A stretch of 64,000 nt of DNA from Candidatus Rhodobacter oscarellae (GCF_001078595.1 NZ_LFTY01000002.1:1322151-1386150); one strand, 5' to 3'. Positions 7,977-18,788 are shown, numbered from the stretch's first letter. Program-made: numbers and translations. The notes: generated by a model not told the origin, from the sequence alone.

Positions 7977-8912
7977 CTACGCGCGTGGCATCAGCCCCAG
8001 CACCCGATCCACCAGATCCATGACCAGCGGGTTGCGCTGTGCAGTCTGTCGGTACGCGATGACGGTGCTGTGATTTGTCAGCGGCTTGGGCAGGGCCAGG
8101 CTGGTGACGCCACGGACCTCGGCCTCGTGGCGCAGCAGGCTCGACAGGCACGAAAGACAGAGGGTTTTTGAAACGATGCTGAGCGCGTTTATGGCGGAGG
8201 TGGTTTCGATCGCCACGGAGGGCGGCTTTAGGCCGTGCTCGTAGCCGAGCCGCGTCAACTCGTCCATCCAATTGCCCGGCATCGCGGTCCCGGCCTCCTC
8301 GATCAATGAGACCCATTCGAACTCCACAAGCTCGGCCGGGCCGACTGTCTGCATGCGCGTCAGGGGGTGGTCCTGGCGGGCATAGACCTCTGACGGTATC
8401 TCGAAGGTTCCGGCCAGCACGATATCAGACGAGGGAGGCGTTCCGGCGAAGGGGCCCACGTAAAGGTCCAACTCCGCCGCGACGAGCCGTTTGATCAGCC
8501 CGGCGGGGGCGGCCTGCCGGATCTGAATCTTGGTCCCGGGATGCTCGGATTGGAACCCGGCGATCGCGTCAGGCAAGACCCCCAGCCCAAAGGCCGGGGC
8601 AACGCCGATCTGGATCGTGGGTGCGGCCTGTTTGGAGAGCAGAGAGATCGCCATGAGCGCGAGATTGGTCTCGCTCTTGATGCGCTGCGCGTATTTCAGC
8701 AGGACTTCGCCCTGCGGCGTGATGGCCGACCCGCGCGGCCCGCGCTCAAAGAGCTTACACGCAATGCTGTCCTCCAGCTGGCGCACGCTGCGGGTCAGGG
8801 CTGGCTGCGCGATGCCCAGCATCTCGGCGGCCTTGTTGAGGCTTCCGGCCTCGGCGATGGCCGTGAAGTGCTTGAGCTGCCGGGCCACCAGGCTGTTATC
8901 AAATTCTTGCAT
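7977..8912 (-). CDS. LysR-family transcriptional regulator (putative regulator of the sulfatase/ABC locus)
   Basis: The 311-residue protein has a LysR helix-turn-helix at residues about 10-70 (AIAEAGSLNKAAEMLGIAQP, ALTRSVRQLEDSIACKLFER) and a C-terminal effector-binding domain. It is divergent from the sulfatase gene with 58 bases between starts, the classic arrangement for a LysR protein controlling its neighbour. Its ligand may be the transported sulfate ester or a product of it; that is inference from position only. Confidence 0.9.
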   Translation of the reverse strand: MQEFDNSLVARQLKHFTAIAEAGSLNKAAEMLGIAQPALTRSVRQLEDSIACKLFERGPRGSAITPQGEVLLKYAQRIKSETNLALMAISLLSKQAAPTIQIGVAPAFGLGVLPDAIAGFQSEHPGTKIQIRQAAPAGLIKRLVAAELDLYVGPFAGTPPSSDIVLAGTFEIPSEVYARQDHPLTRMQTVGPAELVEFEWVSLIEEAGTAMPGNWMDELTRLGYEHGLKPPSVAIETTSAINALSIVSKTLCLSCLSSLLRHEAEVRGVTSLALPKPLTNHSTVIAYRQTAQRNPLVMDLVDRVLGLMPRA

Positions 8913-8970
8913 AACAGAATCGATATAATGCCCGTACTCGTTATGAAAGTGTCATGTTACCCTTTTCGGC

Positions 8971-10482
8971 ATGCGTATGGTTTTCTTGCTGTTCGACTCG
9001 CTGGTGCGGGACCTGCTGCCGCAATATGGCGGTGATCCGCAGGCGTTGCCGAACTTTGCCAGGCTGGATGCGCGCTGCGGCCGCTTTGACAACCACTTTG
9101 TCGGCAGCCTGCCCTGCATGCCCGCCCGGCGCGACCTGCATAATGGCCGGTTGAACTTCTTTCACCGCCATTGGGGCCCGCTGGAGCCCTTTGACGACAG
9201 CTTTGTCAGCACCCTGCGCGACAGCGGCGTCTACACCCATCTGATCACCGATCATTACCATTACTTCGAGGAAGGCGGCTGGAGCTTTCACACGCGCTAC
9301 AACTCTTGGGAGCTGTTTCGCGGCCAGGAATCGGATGTCTGGCGCGGCACGGCCACGCCCATCGACGACGACATCGTCGACCGGTTCGACCCCGACGTCT
9401 ATGACCTGACAGTCGAGAAATACCGCCGCCACGCGATCAACCGCGCCTATATCCGGGATGAGGCGGAATTCTCGTCGCATCAGAGCTTCACCGCCGCGCT
9501 TAAGTTCCTGGACGAAAACCAAACCAAGGACGACTGGCTGCTGCATCTGGAGGTCTTCGACCCGCACGAGCCCTTCCACGCCCCGATGGAGTTCCTGAAG
9601 GCGGAAGGCATTGACCCGAACGACCCCATCGCCGACTGGCCCGCCTATGGCGCGCCGGAATACGACGCGCGCGTCTCCGAGCTTTTGCGCAAGAACTACC
9701 GCGCGCTGCTGCGGTTCTGCGACAAACAGCTTGGCCGGCTGCTGGACGCCTTCGACGCGCAGGGATTGTGGGAGGACACGGCGCTGGTCCTGACCACGGA
9801 TCACGGGTTCATGCTATCAGAGCACGGGTACTGGGGCAAAAGCGTCATGCCGCTTTACAACCAGATCTCGCAGATCCCGATGTTCCTGCACATGCCCGGC
9901 ACCGCCCCGGGCGCGCCGGTGAAGTCGCTGTCTCAGACCACCGATATCGCGCCGACGATCCTGGACGCCTTCGGCGCCGCGCCGAGCAAGGACATGACCG
10001 GGCGCTCGCTTGTCCCGGCCTGCAAGAGCGGCGAGACCGGGCGCGATATTGCTTTGTTTGGCATCTGGGGCGGGCCGCTGAACTGCACGGACGGGCGCTA
10101 TGTTTTCTTCATCGACCCCGACGACCCCGCCTATCGGAGCGAGCTGTTCATCTACTCGCTGATGCCCGTCGACGTGAAAAAGCCGCTTGAGATCGCCGAT
10201 CTGCAGCGGGCCACGCAGCACCCGCCCTTTGACTTCACAAAGCAGGTTCCGGTGTGGAAGATCCCCTCGACCGGCGTGCAGGCGCGCGGCGCGACCGAGT
10301 TCATGCCCATTGGGTCCATGCTTTTTGACCTAGACGCCGACCCCGAGCAGTTGAATCCCATCCTGGGCGACCACATGACCGAGACCCGGCTGCGCGCGGC
10401 GATGCAGCAGGTGCTGGTCCAACATGATGCCCCGCCGGAAGTGCTGACCCGGTTCAGCATGTCGGAGGTGCGCTCCGCTTAG
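8971..10482 (+). CDS. Sulfatase, cytoplasmic (type I, formylglycine-dependent)
   Basis: This 503-residue alkaline-phosphatase-fold hydrolase has the sulfatase signature CMPAR at 49-53, in which Cys49 would be converted to formylglycine, followed by G59. Metal and active-site residues are visible: Asp9 in FDSLV, FDPHEP near 197-202, TTDHG at 275-279 and Lys290. It cleaves a sulfate ester. The protein starts directly with MRMVFLLFDSL, the first core strand, so there is no signal peptide and it should act in the cytoplasm. The ABC importer genes that follow on the same strand would bring in its substrate. The maturase that makes formylglycine is not in the window. A phosphonate monoester hydrolase of the same fold is an alternative. 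Confidence 0.88.
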   Translation: MRMVFLLFDSLVRDLLPQYGGDPQALPNFARLDARCGRFDNHFVGSLPCMPARRDLHNGRLNFFHRHWGPLEPFDDSFVSTLRDSGVYTHLITDHYHYFEEGGWSFHTRYNSWELFRGQESDVWRGTATPIDDDIVDRFDPDVYDLTVEKYRRHAINRAYIRDEAEFSSHQSFTAALKFLDENQTKDDWLLHLEVFDPHEPFHAPMEFLKAEGIDPNDPIADWPAYGAPEYDARVSELLRKNYRALLRFCDKQLGRLLDAFDAQGLWEDTALVLTTDHGFMLSEHGYWGKSVMPLYNQISQIPMFLHMPGTAPGAPVKSLSQTTDIAPTILDAFGAAPSKDMTGRSLVPACKSGETGRDIALFGIWGGPLNCTDGRYVFFIDPDDPAYRSELFIYSLMPVDVKKPLEIADLQRATQHPPFDFTKQVPVWKIPSTGVQARGATEFMPIGSMLFDLDADPEQLNPILGDHMTETRLRAAMQQVLVQHDAPPEVLTRFSMSEVRSA

Positions 10483-10574
10483 TGGAATTAGGATTGCCGG
10501 GAACGGATCTTGGGGATTATGAATCACCAGTTGGTCACATTTGACCACACGATTAACGATTAGGGAGGACTAAC

Positions 10575-11840
10575 ATGAAACTGACTCTAAAGATGGCGGC
10601 CCTGTCGACCACAGCGATTATGGCCGCGTCGGCTGCAACCGCCGATGAGATCGACTTTCTGTGCTATCAGGACGGCAATGAATGCGAAGTGTTCGAGGCG
10701 ATGGCCGCGACCTTCAAGGACGCCACCGGCCACACCGTTGTTGTGAACACCGTGGGCTATGACGTGATCCGCGACCAGCTTTTGAACCAGGCGCAGGCGG
10801 GCAACGCCCCCGACATCGCGCGGGTCACCAACCCGGGCGCCTTCGGCCGCCTGGCGCTGGACCTGACGCCCTATGTGGACGCCGCCTATTGGGAGGCCAA
10901 CTATGGCTCCATGCTGCCCTGGTTCCGCGCGCCGGGCGGCGAGGATAATGGCATCTACGGCTGGAACACCCAGCTGACGGTGACCGGCCCCTACGTGAAC
11001 GTCACCGCCTTTGAGGATGCCGGCGTCGAGATGCCCGGCGAGGGCGCGACCTGGGACGACTGGGCCGCGGCCGCCAAAGAGGTGCAGGACACCATGGGCC
11101 TGACCGCCGGTCTGGTGATGGACCGCACAGCGCATCGCTGGGCCGGTCCGGCGTTTTCCTACGGCGCGCAGTTCTTTGACGACGCGGGCGAGCCGCTGCT
11201 GGTGGATGAGGGCTTTCGCAACTTCGCCGAGGTCTTCATCGGCTGGCACGAAAGCGGCCTGATGCCCGCCGAGGGCTGGCCCGCTGGCTCTGGCACCCAG
11301 TACCGCAACGCCGCTCCGCTGTTTTTGGCGGGCGACGCGGCCATGCATATGTCCGGGTCCTGGATGATCAACAACTACGCCAACAACATCTCTGATTTCG
11401 ACTGGAAAGCGGTTCCGGCGCCCTGCGGCCCGGGCGGCTGCGGCGCGATGCCGGGCGGTGCCTCGCTGGTGGTCTTTGGCGACACCGAAGTGCCTGATGC
11501 GGCGGCGATGTTCGTCGACTGGATGGCGCAGACCGAGCAGGCCGAGATGTTCGCCTCTGAGACCAACAACATCACCGCGCATGCCGGCCTGCAGGCCTCG
11601 GGCGTCGACTACCAGAACGCCACGCCCACCATCGCGGCGGCGCTGTCGACCTTCGCGGCCAACGCCGGCACGGCGACCACCACCACGCCGCAGGCCTATG
11701 TGTTCCAGGGCTACGCAAAGAACTTTGCCATCTACGGCATCGTGCCCGACTACATCACCAAGGCGATCAATGGCGAGATGAGCCTAGACGAGGCCCTGGC
11801 GGCCATTGACGCGGATGTTGCCGCGAAGATCGCCGAATAG
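10575..11840 (+). CDS. ABC transporter substrate-binding protein, sugar type (family 1)
   Basis: The 421-residue protein has a Sec signal peptide with likely cleavage after ATA at residue 23, before DEIDFLCYQDG. The mature part resembles extracellular solute-binding family 1 proteins (MalE/UgpB-like: DQLLNQAQAGNAPDIARVTN, LFLAGDAAMHMSGSWMI). It would capture the importer substrate in the periplasm. A GGGAGG ribosome site precedes the start. It lies 92 bases after the sulfatase, so the ligand is probably a sulfated carbohydrate or another sulfate ester. Two cysteines near the N-terminus and a PCGPGGCG segment are notable for this family. Confidence 0.9.
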   Translation: MKLTLKMAALSTTAIMAASAATADEIDFLCYQDGNECEVFEAMAATFKDATGHTVVVNTVGYDVIRDQLLNQAQAGNAPDIARVTNPGAFGRLALDLTPYVDAAYWEANYGSMLPWFRAPGGEDNGIYGWNTQLTVTGPYVNVTAFEDAGVEMPGEGATWDDWAAAAKEVQDTMGLTAGLVMDRTAHRWAGPAFSYGAQFFDDAGEPLLVDEGFRNFAEVFIGWHESGLMPAEGWPAGSGTQYRNAAPLFLAGDAAMHMSGSWMINNYANNISDFDWKAVPAPCGPGGCGAMPGGASLVVFGDTEVPDAAAMFVDWMAQTEQAEMFASETNNITAHAGLQASGVDYQNATPTIAAALSTFAANAGTATTTTPQAYVFQGYAKNFAIYGIVPDYITKAINGEMSLDEALAAIDADVAAKIAE

Positions 11841-11873
11841 TAGTAAGTAACATTAGGAGGGGGGCCAACGGGT

Positions 11874-12938
11874 ATGGAGAGCTTAGACGCCATCGTCGAC
11901 GCATTCTCTGGCGGTTGGCCCCTCTACGTCCTGATCTACCTGGCGCTGGGCTGGGTGATCGTCCGCCCCAGCGGCGGGTTCTGGGACCAGCTGGTCTCGG
12001 TCATCGGCTGGCCGCTTGAGGCCACGCAGAAGATCGCGGGCGTCACCGGCCTGCCCTATATCTTCCTGCTGCCGAACTTCCTGATCTTCGGGATCTACAC
12101 CTTCGCGCCGCTATTCGTGAATGTGGGCTTCAGCGTCACCGAGGGCCAGTCGATCCTGTTCACCGAACGCCCCTTCACCGGCGCGCAGAACTTCGAGCGC
12201 CTGCTGGGCGAGACCAATATCGACACCGGGCAGGAGAACCGCGAGGACGACAAGTTCCTGCAAGCGGTGGTGGACACGCTGATCTTTGTGATCTTCCAGG
12301 TCCCGATCATGATCTTCTTCGCGCTCTGCACCGCGCTGGCGCTGAACCGCGAGATCTGGGGCCGCGGCTTCTGGCGCTCTATCTTCTTTTACCCGGTGAT
12401 GCTGTCGCCGGTGGTGGTGGCCTTCCTGTGGACGCTGATCCTCAAGCGCCAGGGGGTGCTGTCGGTCACCTTGATGAACTGGGGCGTCATCGACGAGCCG
12501 ATCCAGTGGCTGCAGGACGAGAGCTGGACCATGTTCTGGTCCGTTGTGGTCTTCACCTGGGCGCATCTGGGCTTTTACATGCTGATCCTCCTGGCCGGGC
12601 TGCAGGCGATCCCCAAGGATCTCTATGAGGCCGCCGAGATGGACGGCACCTCGCCCTGGCGGCAGCTGACGCGGATCACGCTGCCTCTGCTGGGGCCGAC
12701 CTTGCTGGTGGTCACGGTGCTGTCGCTGATCAAGGCCTTCCAGGCCTTCGAGGAGCTCTACGCGCTGAACGTGCGCTGGATGTCGATCGTGGCCTATATC
12801 TTTGAGACCTCGGGGCTGCGCGGCAACCCCACGGCGCACGGGCTGGGCCTGGCGGCGGTGGCCTCGCTGATCGTGGCCTTCGCGCTGGTGCTCTTGTCGC
12901 TGATCCAGATCTGGCTGTCGAATAGGGGAACGAAATGA
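11874..12938 (+). CDS. ABC sugar transporter permease, MalF type
   Basis: The 354-residue inner-membrane protein has about seven hydrophobic segments and the EAA loop (EAAEMDGTSPWRQLTRITLP) that docks the ATPase. A first segment (YVLIYLALGWVIV) precedes the usual MalF-like core, giving an N-terminal extension. It forms the channel with the next permease. Its stop overlaps the next start by 4 bases. Confidence 0.9.
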   Translation: MESLDAIVDAFSGGWPLYVLIYLALGWVIVRPSGGFWDQLVSVIGWPLEATQKIAGVTGLPYIFLLPNFLIFGIYTFAPLFVNVGFSVTEGQSILFTERPFTGAQNFERLLGETNIDTGQENREDDKFLQAVVDTLIFVIFQVPIMIFFALCTALALNREIWGRGFWRSIFFYPVMLSPVVVAFLWTLILKRQGVLSVTLMNWGVIDEPIQWLQDESWTMFWSVVVFTWAHLGFYMLILLAGLQAIPKDLYEAAEMDGTSPWRQLTRITLPLLGPTLLVVTVLSLIKAFQAFEELYALNVRWMSIVAYIFETSGLRGNPTAHGLGLAAVASLIVAFALVLLSLIQIWLSNRGTK

Positions 12939-14371
12939 GCGGCGCTTGGGCCTTCCTCAGCCGCACCCAGGGGCGGCACCGGCTGACCTGGGTGGACTGG
13001 ATCACCTATATCTATCTGGGCTTTGGCTTCTTGTTGATCTTCCTGCCGGTCTGCTGGCTGGTGCTCAACAGCTTCAAGACCCAGGCGCAGCTGGAAAAGC
13101 AGGACCTGTCGCTGCTGCCAAGCGAGTACACCCAGGTCGCGCGGGCGACCGTTTATGGCCCCGAGGGGCGCTCGATTGTCATCATCGACGGGCTGCCCGC
13201 CTGGGTGCTGGAATGGCGCGGCATGACCGACCAAGAGCGCGCGACCCATGACGTCGCGGCGCTGCTGAGCCAGTATGACGGCGACGATTACTATGCCCTG
13301 CGCAGCGCCCTAGGCCAGGTGGCCATAGAGGCGCGCGCGCTGATCGCCGAGCGCGGCTTGCCCGATTGGATGGTGCGCTTTCCCACCATGACCGGCGCGG
13401 CCCGCGCCGCGCTGGATGTCGAGGGCGCCCTGGCGCAGCTGGACCCCGAAGAGGTCCGGCTGATGTCAGAGTTCCTGGGCCTGGAACCCTACCAGCCCAA
13501 CAAGCTGGTGGCGCAGATCCTGGTGATCGCCCCGCATCCCGACACCGGCGAGACGACCCGCTTTGCGGTGCCCCGCTGGGACCCTTCGAAAGAGAGGCTG
13601 CCCGCGCGCCTGGCCGATAACTCTGCCGCGGGCGTGATCCAGATCGCCACCGCGGACGCCCAGGTCGAGCGCGCGATCCGCCCCGCCTGGAGCAACTTCT
13701 TTGAGCCCCTGCAGGGCCAGACCTCGATGGTGAACGTGAACTTCGCGCGCTGCTTTACCAACTCGTTCCTGGCGACGATCCTGGCCACGATCATCACGCT
13801 GATCATCAACTCGATGGCCGCCTTCGCGCTGTCCAAGTACCAATTCCGCGGCCAGGCGTTCTTTTTCCTGTTCATCCTGGCGACGCTGATGGTGCCCGCC
13901 ACGATCACCCTGGTGGGAGTGTTCAAGGCGATCCACGCGACGGGGCTTTCGGGCTCGATCTGGGGGGTGATCATCCCCGGCGCGGCCACGCCTGCGGGGG
14001 TGTTCCTGCTGCGGCAATACATGCTGACAATCCCCGACGAATTGCTGGAGGCGGCGCGGATGGACGCGGCCTCGGAGTGGAAGATCTACTGGCGCATCAT
14101 GCTGCCCCTGGCGCTGCCCGCGGTAGCGGCCCTTGGCATCCTGTCCATCGTCTGGCGCTGGAACGACCTGATCCTGCCGATGGTGGCGATTGCCACCACC
14201 AAGGACGCCTACACGATCCAGCTCTGCCTCCTGGAGTTCCGCGGCGAGCACCTGAGCCGCGAGCATTTCCGCCTGGCGATGACCGTGGTCAGCCTGATCC
14301 CGACCACGCTGGTCTTCGTCTTCCTGCAGAAATACATCACCACTGGCATCGCCAATACGGGGTTGAAGTAA
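12935..14371 (+). CDS. ABC sugar transporter permease, MalG type with large periplasmic insert
   Basis: At 478 residues this is far longer than the usual 280-300. The first membrane segment (about 22-46) is followed by roughly 230 residues of soluble, charged sequence before the second segment (about 277-297, FLATILATIITLIINSMAAF). The rest is the standard MalG core with the EAA loop EAARMDAASEWKIYWRIMLP. The insert lies on the periplasmic side if topology follows the family, and may contact the binding protein or substrate. Overlap with the preceding permease is 4 bases, and the ATPase start follows its stop after one base, so expression is tightly coupled. Confidence 0.9.
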   Translation: MSGAWAFLSRTQGRHRLTWVDWITYIYLGFGFLLIFLPVCWLVLNSFKTQAQLEKQDLSLLPSEYTQVARATVYGPEGRSIVIIDGLPAWVLEWRGMTDQERATHDVAALLSQYDGDDYYALRSALGQVAIEARALIAERGLPDWMVRFPTMTGAARAALDVEGALAQLDPEEVRLMSEFLGLEPYQPNKLVAQILVIAPHPDTGETTRFAVPRWDPSKERLPARLADNSAAGVIQIATADAQVERAIRPAWSNFFEPLQGQTSMVNVNFARCFTNSFLATILATIITLIINSMAAFALSKYQFRGQAFFFLFILATLMVPATITLVGVFKAIHATGLSGSIWGVIIPGAATPAGVFLLRQYMLTIPDELLEAARMDAASEWKIYWRIMLPLALPAVAALGILSIVWRWNDLILPMVAIATTKDAYTIQLCLLEFRGEHLSREHFRLAMTVVSLIPTTLVFVFLQKYITTGIANTGLK

Positions 14372-14372
14372 C

Positions 14373-15440
<1,068 letters not shown>

Positions 15441-15601
15441 ACGGAGCCCGACCGCCCCGCCTCGCACCCAGCGTGCGCCCAAAACCGCGCAGATCAAAGC
15501 CTGAGCACCGCTGACCCCGCGCGCCCGGGTCACGCGCGGCGGGCCGGACGTGGAGAGCCGGACGCAAAACGCCGGGGCAATTCAGATAGTTAAAGGGGAT
15601 C

Positions 15602-15619
15602 TCCAACGATTACGTTGGA
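15602..15619 (-). terminator. Hairpin after tRNA-Thr
   Basis: A perfect 7-bp stem (TCCAACG / CGTTGGA, loop of 4) lies 2 bases beyond the encoded CCA of tRNA-Thr on the minus strand and is followed by GATCCCCTTT. It probably marks the tRNA transcript end, with a weak T-run. Confidence 0.5.
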
Positions 15620-15621
15620 AG

Positions 15622-15697
15622 TGGTGCCGCTGAGAGGACTCGAACCTCCGACCCCATCATTACGAATGACGTGCTCTACCAGCTGAGCTACAGCGGC
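15622..15697 (-). tRNA. tRNA-Thr (anticodon CGT)
   Basis: The minus strand gives acceptor GCCGCTG/CAGCGGC, D arm GCTCAGCTGGTAGAGC, anticodon stem CGTCA/TGATG with loop TTCGTAA (anticodon CGT), T arm with GGTTCGAGTCC, discriminator A and encoded CCA. It reads ACG threonine codons. Confidence 0.96.
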
Positions 15698-15808
15698 TAA
15701 CTTGTTACCATCGGACCGTCCAAGCGGTGGCCCAATCAAAGCGGGACCCCGGCGGGGGCGTCGCTTCGTGGCGCGGTCTCTAGCACCCTCATGGCGTCGA
15801 GGGTAGCC

Positions 15809-17308
15809 CTAATTTGCGGATTTTGCATTCTCAATTGGATCATCCGCGTCCCCGGCCTCCAGCGAGATGACCTCGCCGTCGCTGGGGTCAGCATCCGGGT
15901 CCAAAATCGCGTCTTCGGGCGAATCAACCTCCGCCTCGCCGACCAGCAGCGGCAGCATGTCGGACGAGCCCGGCACGCTGACCTCCGCCTCATTTGGCGC
16001 GCGCCAGGTCAGCGTATCGAAGGCCCCGCAATTGCCGCAGACCGGCTCCCATGTGCCATGGATGGATTGGCAATTGTCGCATACCCATTGCGGGCCGCGC
16101 GGCGCCGAGATCGCACGGGTCAGCCAGCCGCGCACCACCGCGTCGTCGGAGCCCTCACCACGCTCAATCGCTGCCATGATGGACAAGGCCCGCGCCGAGG
16201 GTTCCTCATTGGCCAGATCGCCCATCGCCCGCCGCGCGGCGGGAAAGTTCTCAGCCGCGATCTGCAGCTCGGCTTCAAGCATCTTGGTCTCGGGGTCATC
16301 CGGGTGCGCGCGCAGCAGCGGCGAGAAGCGCTTAAAGCGCGCCTGCGCGGTTTCGTCGGGCACGATCGCTGCGAAGGCGGCGGCCAGCTCTGGATGCGGC
16401 GCGGTCGCCCAGGCCTTCTTGATCACCCGCGTGGCGTAGCGCTGCTTGTCCTCTACGATGTGGCGGCGCGCGGCCATCACGGCGGCGGGCACAAGGTCGG
16501 GCGACAGGCGGTTGGCCTCGATCGCCTCTTGATGCGCCACGGCGTCATCGCCGATCTCGTCGCTGGATTTGGCCTGGGACAGCGCCAGCACCGCGTCGCG
16601 GCGGCGATGCACATCGCGGGGCAGCGTGCCGCTGGACAGCTTGGCCGCCAGTGTCTTGCGCGCGCCGGCCCAGTCCTCTTTGCTGGCCTGCAATTGCAGC
16701 AGGACGTCCTGCGTGTCGCCATGCTTTGGCTTCAGCGCAAAGGCCTTTTCGGCCAGCTTCAGCGCGGTCGCTGTGTCGCCTTCGGCCAGCTTCTGCTTCA
16801 TGATGCCGCGCACGCCGACGAACCGCGTGGGCTCGTGCTCTAGCAGGGCGCGATAGACCGTCTCGGCGCGCTTTGTGTCGCCGGACATCTCGGCCGCCTG
16901 GGCCGCCAGCAGGTTGGTCAGCTCGGGCTTTTGCAGCAGCCGCTCGGCCCTGACCGCCTGATGCATCGCCTCGCGCCCATCCCCGGAGGCCAAAGCCACC
17001 ATCGTGTCCGAGAGCGCCTTGAACCCGCGCTTTTCGCGATTGCGGTCAAAGTAACGCGTGATCGCGGTGTCATCGCCGTTCAGAAAGCGGATAAGCGCCA
17101 CAAGAATGCCCGACAGTTTCAGCACCAGCCAGAAGGTCAGCAAGAGCAGTAAGAGCAGCACCAGCGCCTGGATCGGGCCCAGGTTGTACTCCATGCCGCC
17201 AAGCGCGACGCGCACGCCGCCGCCGGCCTCTAGCAGATACCCCGCGCCCACGGCCAACGCCGCCACCACGCAAAAGAAAAGCACCATCTTCAAAAGCGAC
17301 CAAAGCAT
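15809..17308 (-). CDS. hemY: HemY-like protein with TPR repeats
   Basis: Starting at the ATG at 17308 (MLWSLLKMVLFF) the protein has 499 residues: two N-terminal membrane segments (about 4-22 and 40-62) of the HemY N-terminal domain, then tetratricopeptide-like helices. The C-terminus has a Cys-rich patch CDNCQSIHGTWEPVCGNCG, suggestive of a small metal-binding knuckle, then an acidic tail. This proteobacterial HemY is an inner-membrane protein linked genetically to haem synthesis and is distinct from the HemY protoporphyrinogen oxidase of Bacillus. The gene follows the mitofilin-like gene by 13 bases and hemD lies upstream, an order seen in related bacteria. The longer frame to 17407 overlaps the upstream gene and is rejected. 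Confidence 0.88.
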   Translation of the reverse strand: MLWSLLKMVLFFCVVAALAVGAGYLLEAGGGVRVALGGMEYNLGPIQALVLLLLLLLTFWLVLKLSGILVALIRFLNGDDTAITRYFDRNREKRGFKALSDTMVALASGDGREAMHQAVRAERLLQKPELTNLLAAQAAEMSGDTKRAETVYRALLEHEPTRFVGVRGIMKQKLAEGDTATALKLAEKAFALKPKHGDTQDVLLQLQASKEDWAGARKTLAAKLSSGTLPRDVHRRRDAVLALSQAKSSDEIGDDAVAHQEAIEANRLSPDLVPAAVMAARRHIVEDKQRYATRVIKKAWATAPHPELAAAFAAIVPDETAQARFKRFSPLLRAHPDDPETKMLEAELQIAAENFPAARRAMGDLANEEPSARALSIMAAIERGEGSDDAVVRGWLTRAISAPRGPQWVCDNCQSIHGTWEPVCGNCGAFDTLTWRAPNEAEVSVPGSSDMLPLLVGEAEVDSPEDAILDPDADPSDGEVISLEAGDADDPIENAKSAN

Positions 17309-17321
17309 ACGCGGGGCGTCC

Positions 17322-18710
17322 TTATTGCTCGTTAAGCTGTGCCGCCAAGGCAGCGGCGGCGGATTTGGCCTCCCCAAGCGCGGTGGCCTGGGCAATCCAG
17401 TCGGCAAATAACGTCTTTGCTGCGTCGGGCAACGCCTCTAGCTCGGCCAGCGCGCCGGGCAGATCGCCCTGCCCCAAAGCGCCTTCGGCGCGGCTCAGCA
17501 CCGCGTCCGGGTCGCTGCCCGCGCGCGGCTCCAAGGAGCGCGCCCCAAGCTGCGCCATAATGAAGGACGCCAGAGGGCTGCCCGAGCCGTCACCGGCGGC
17601 CTCTCGCGAGGCGACGTTGAGGGCGGCACGCGCGGCCTCTGGGAACGCCTCTTGCAGCGCGCCCAAGGACGGCGCGCCCTCCGAGGCCACGGCGGTCAGC
17701 GCCGCGGGGGCGGCAATGCCGGATTTCTGGCCAAAGGTCGCCAGCGGCGCGGCAAAGCCCGTGCCGGCATCCAAAGCGGCCTGGACCTGCGCCAAAGCGG
17801 CCTCTGCGGCCAAGCGCTCGGCGGCCTTCTGTGCTGCCTGCTCCGAGGCCAAAGCCTCGGCCTGCGCGGCCTCGATCACCGCCAGCTGCGCACCCAAGTC
17901 GGTCTCGATCTGCGCCATCGCCTCGGTCTGCGAGGCCTGCATCGTGGCAAAGCGGCCCTCGATAGTCGCCAGGATATCCGCAAGCTGCTTTTCATAGGCC
18001 TGCGCGACCTCTTGCGGCAGCTGCGCCTCTGGGATGGGCTGCAGCGCCAGCTCGGCAAGCTGGGCGCGGGTCTCGGCCAGACCCGCGGCCAGCTCTTGGA
18101 CCGCGGCGCCGGTATCGGCATCCGCCGCGCCCTGGGCCTCTAGCGCGGCCTGCAGCTCGGTCAGATCGGCGCCGGCTTGCAGGGCGGCGATGGCCTCTGC
18201 GCGGGTGGATTGCTCGGCGGCGAGAGCGTCCCTTAGGGCCGCGATCTCGCTCTGGCTCTGCCCAAGCTGGTCCTGCAAGGCGGACAGATCAGCGGAACTG
18301 GACCCGCCCAGCGAAATCCAGCCCTGCTGGTTGCCAAAGTATAGCACTCCGGCGCCCAGGCCAGCCGCGATCACACCGCCCAGAACGAGCTGGAAGAACC
18401 CGACGCGCTGAACTTCGGTGACCGGGGCGACGGGCGCAGGCGCGGCCTGCGGGGCGTCGTGATCGGGCTCGGGAATGTCCTGCGGGGCCTCGGGGTCTTC
18501 GACCGGCTCGGCCTCGGTCTCGGCCTCTGCCGCTTCACCGGTGGCGTGTTCCTCGCCCAGCAACAAGGTCGTCTCGACGATGTCGTCAGACTCTTCCAGG
18601 GCGTCCTCGGGCGTTGGGATCTCAGCGCCTTCAATGGCCACATCCGGAGCCTTATCCGGCAGTATATCTTCAGAGCCTTTGGACCGTTCGGGATCTTTTG
18701 CGTCCGCCAA
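17322..18710 (-). CDS. Mitofilin (Mic60)-like inner-membrane protein
   Basis: The 462-residue protein has an acidic N-terminal region (about 1-100), one membrane segment (VGFFQLVLGGVIAAGLGAGV, near 103-124), a long Ala/Gln/Glu-rich region expected to form coiled coil (about 140-310), and a C-terminal helical domain resembling the mitofilin signature. Alphaproteobacterial Mic60 homologues sit between hemD and hemY and shape intracytoplasmic membranes; both order and architecture fit. It would be anchored in the inner membrane with the coiled coil in the periplasm. Sequence conservation in this family is low, so the assignment rests on architecture plus neighbours. Confidence 0.8.
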   Translation of the reverse strand: MADAKDPERSKGSEDILPDKAPDVAIEGAEIPTPEDALEESDDIVETTLLLGEEHATGEAAEAETEAEPVEDPEAPQDIPEPDHDAPQAAPAPVAPVTEVQRVGFFQLVLGGVIAAGLGAGVLYFGNQQGWISLGGSSSADLSALQDQLGQSQSEIAALRDALAAEQSTRAEAIAALQAGADLTELQAALEAQGAADADTGAAVQELAAGLAETRAQLAELALQPIPEAQLPQEVAQAYEKQLADILATIEGRFATMQASQTEAMAQIETDLGAQLAVIEAAQAEALASEQAAQKAAERLAAEAALAQVQAALDAGTGFAAPLATFGQKSGIAAPAALTAVASEGAPSLGALQEAFPEAARAALNVASREAAGDGSGSPLASFIMAQLGARSLEPRAGSDPDAVLSRAEGALGQGDLPGALAELEALPDAAKTLFADWIAQATALGEAKSAAAALAAQLNEQ

Positions 18711-18788
18711 TGTCTCTAGACCTTTCGAATCGGTTCATGTCGCGAATATCTGCGCCACGGTTCAGAATAAACCGCGAGGCGTGCCGCC

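Noticed and set aside
10587-11582. A 331-codon minus-strand frame
   Set aside because: It is antisense to the substrate-binding protein; rich in His, Arg and Gly without motifs.
15791-16843. A 350-codon plus-strand frame
   Set aside because: It is antisense to the hemY coding region.
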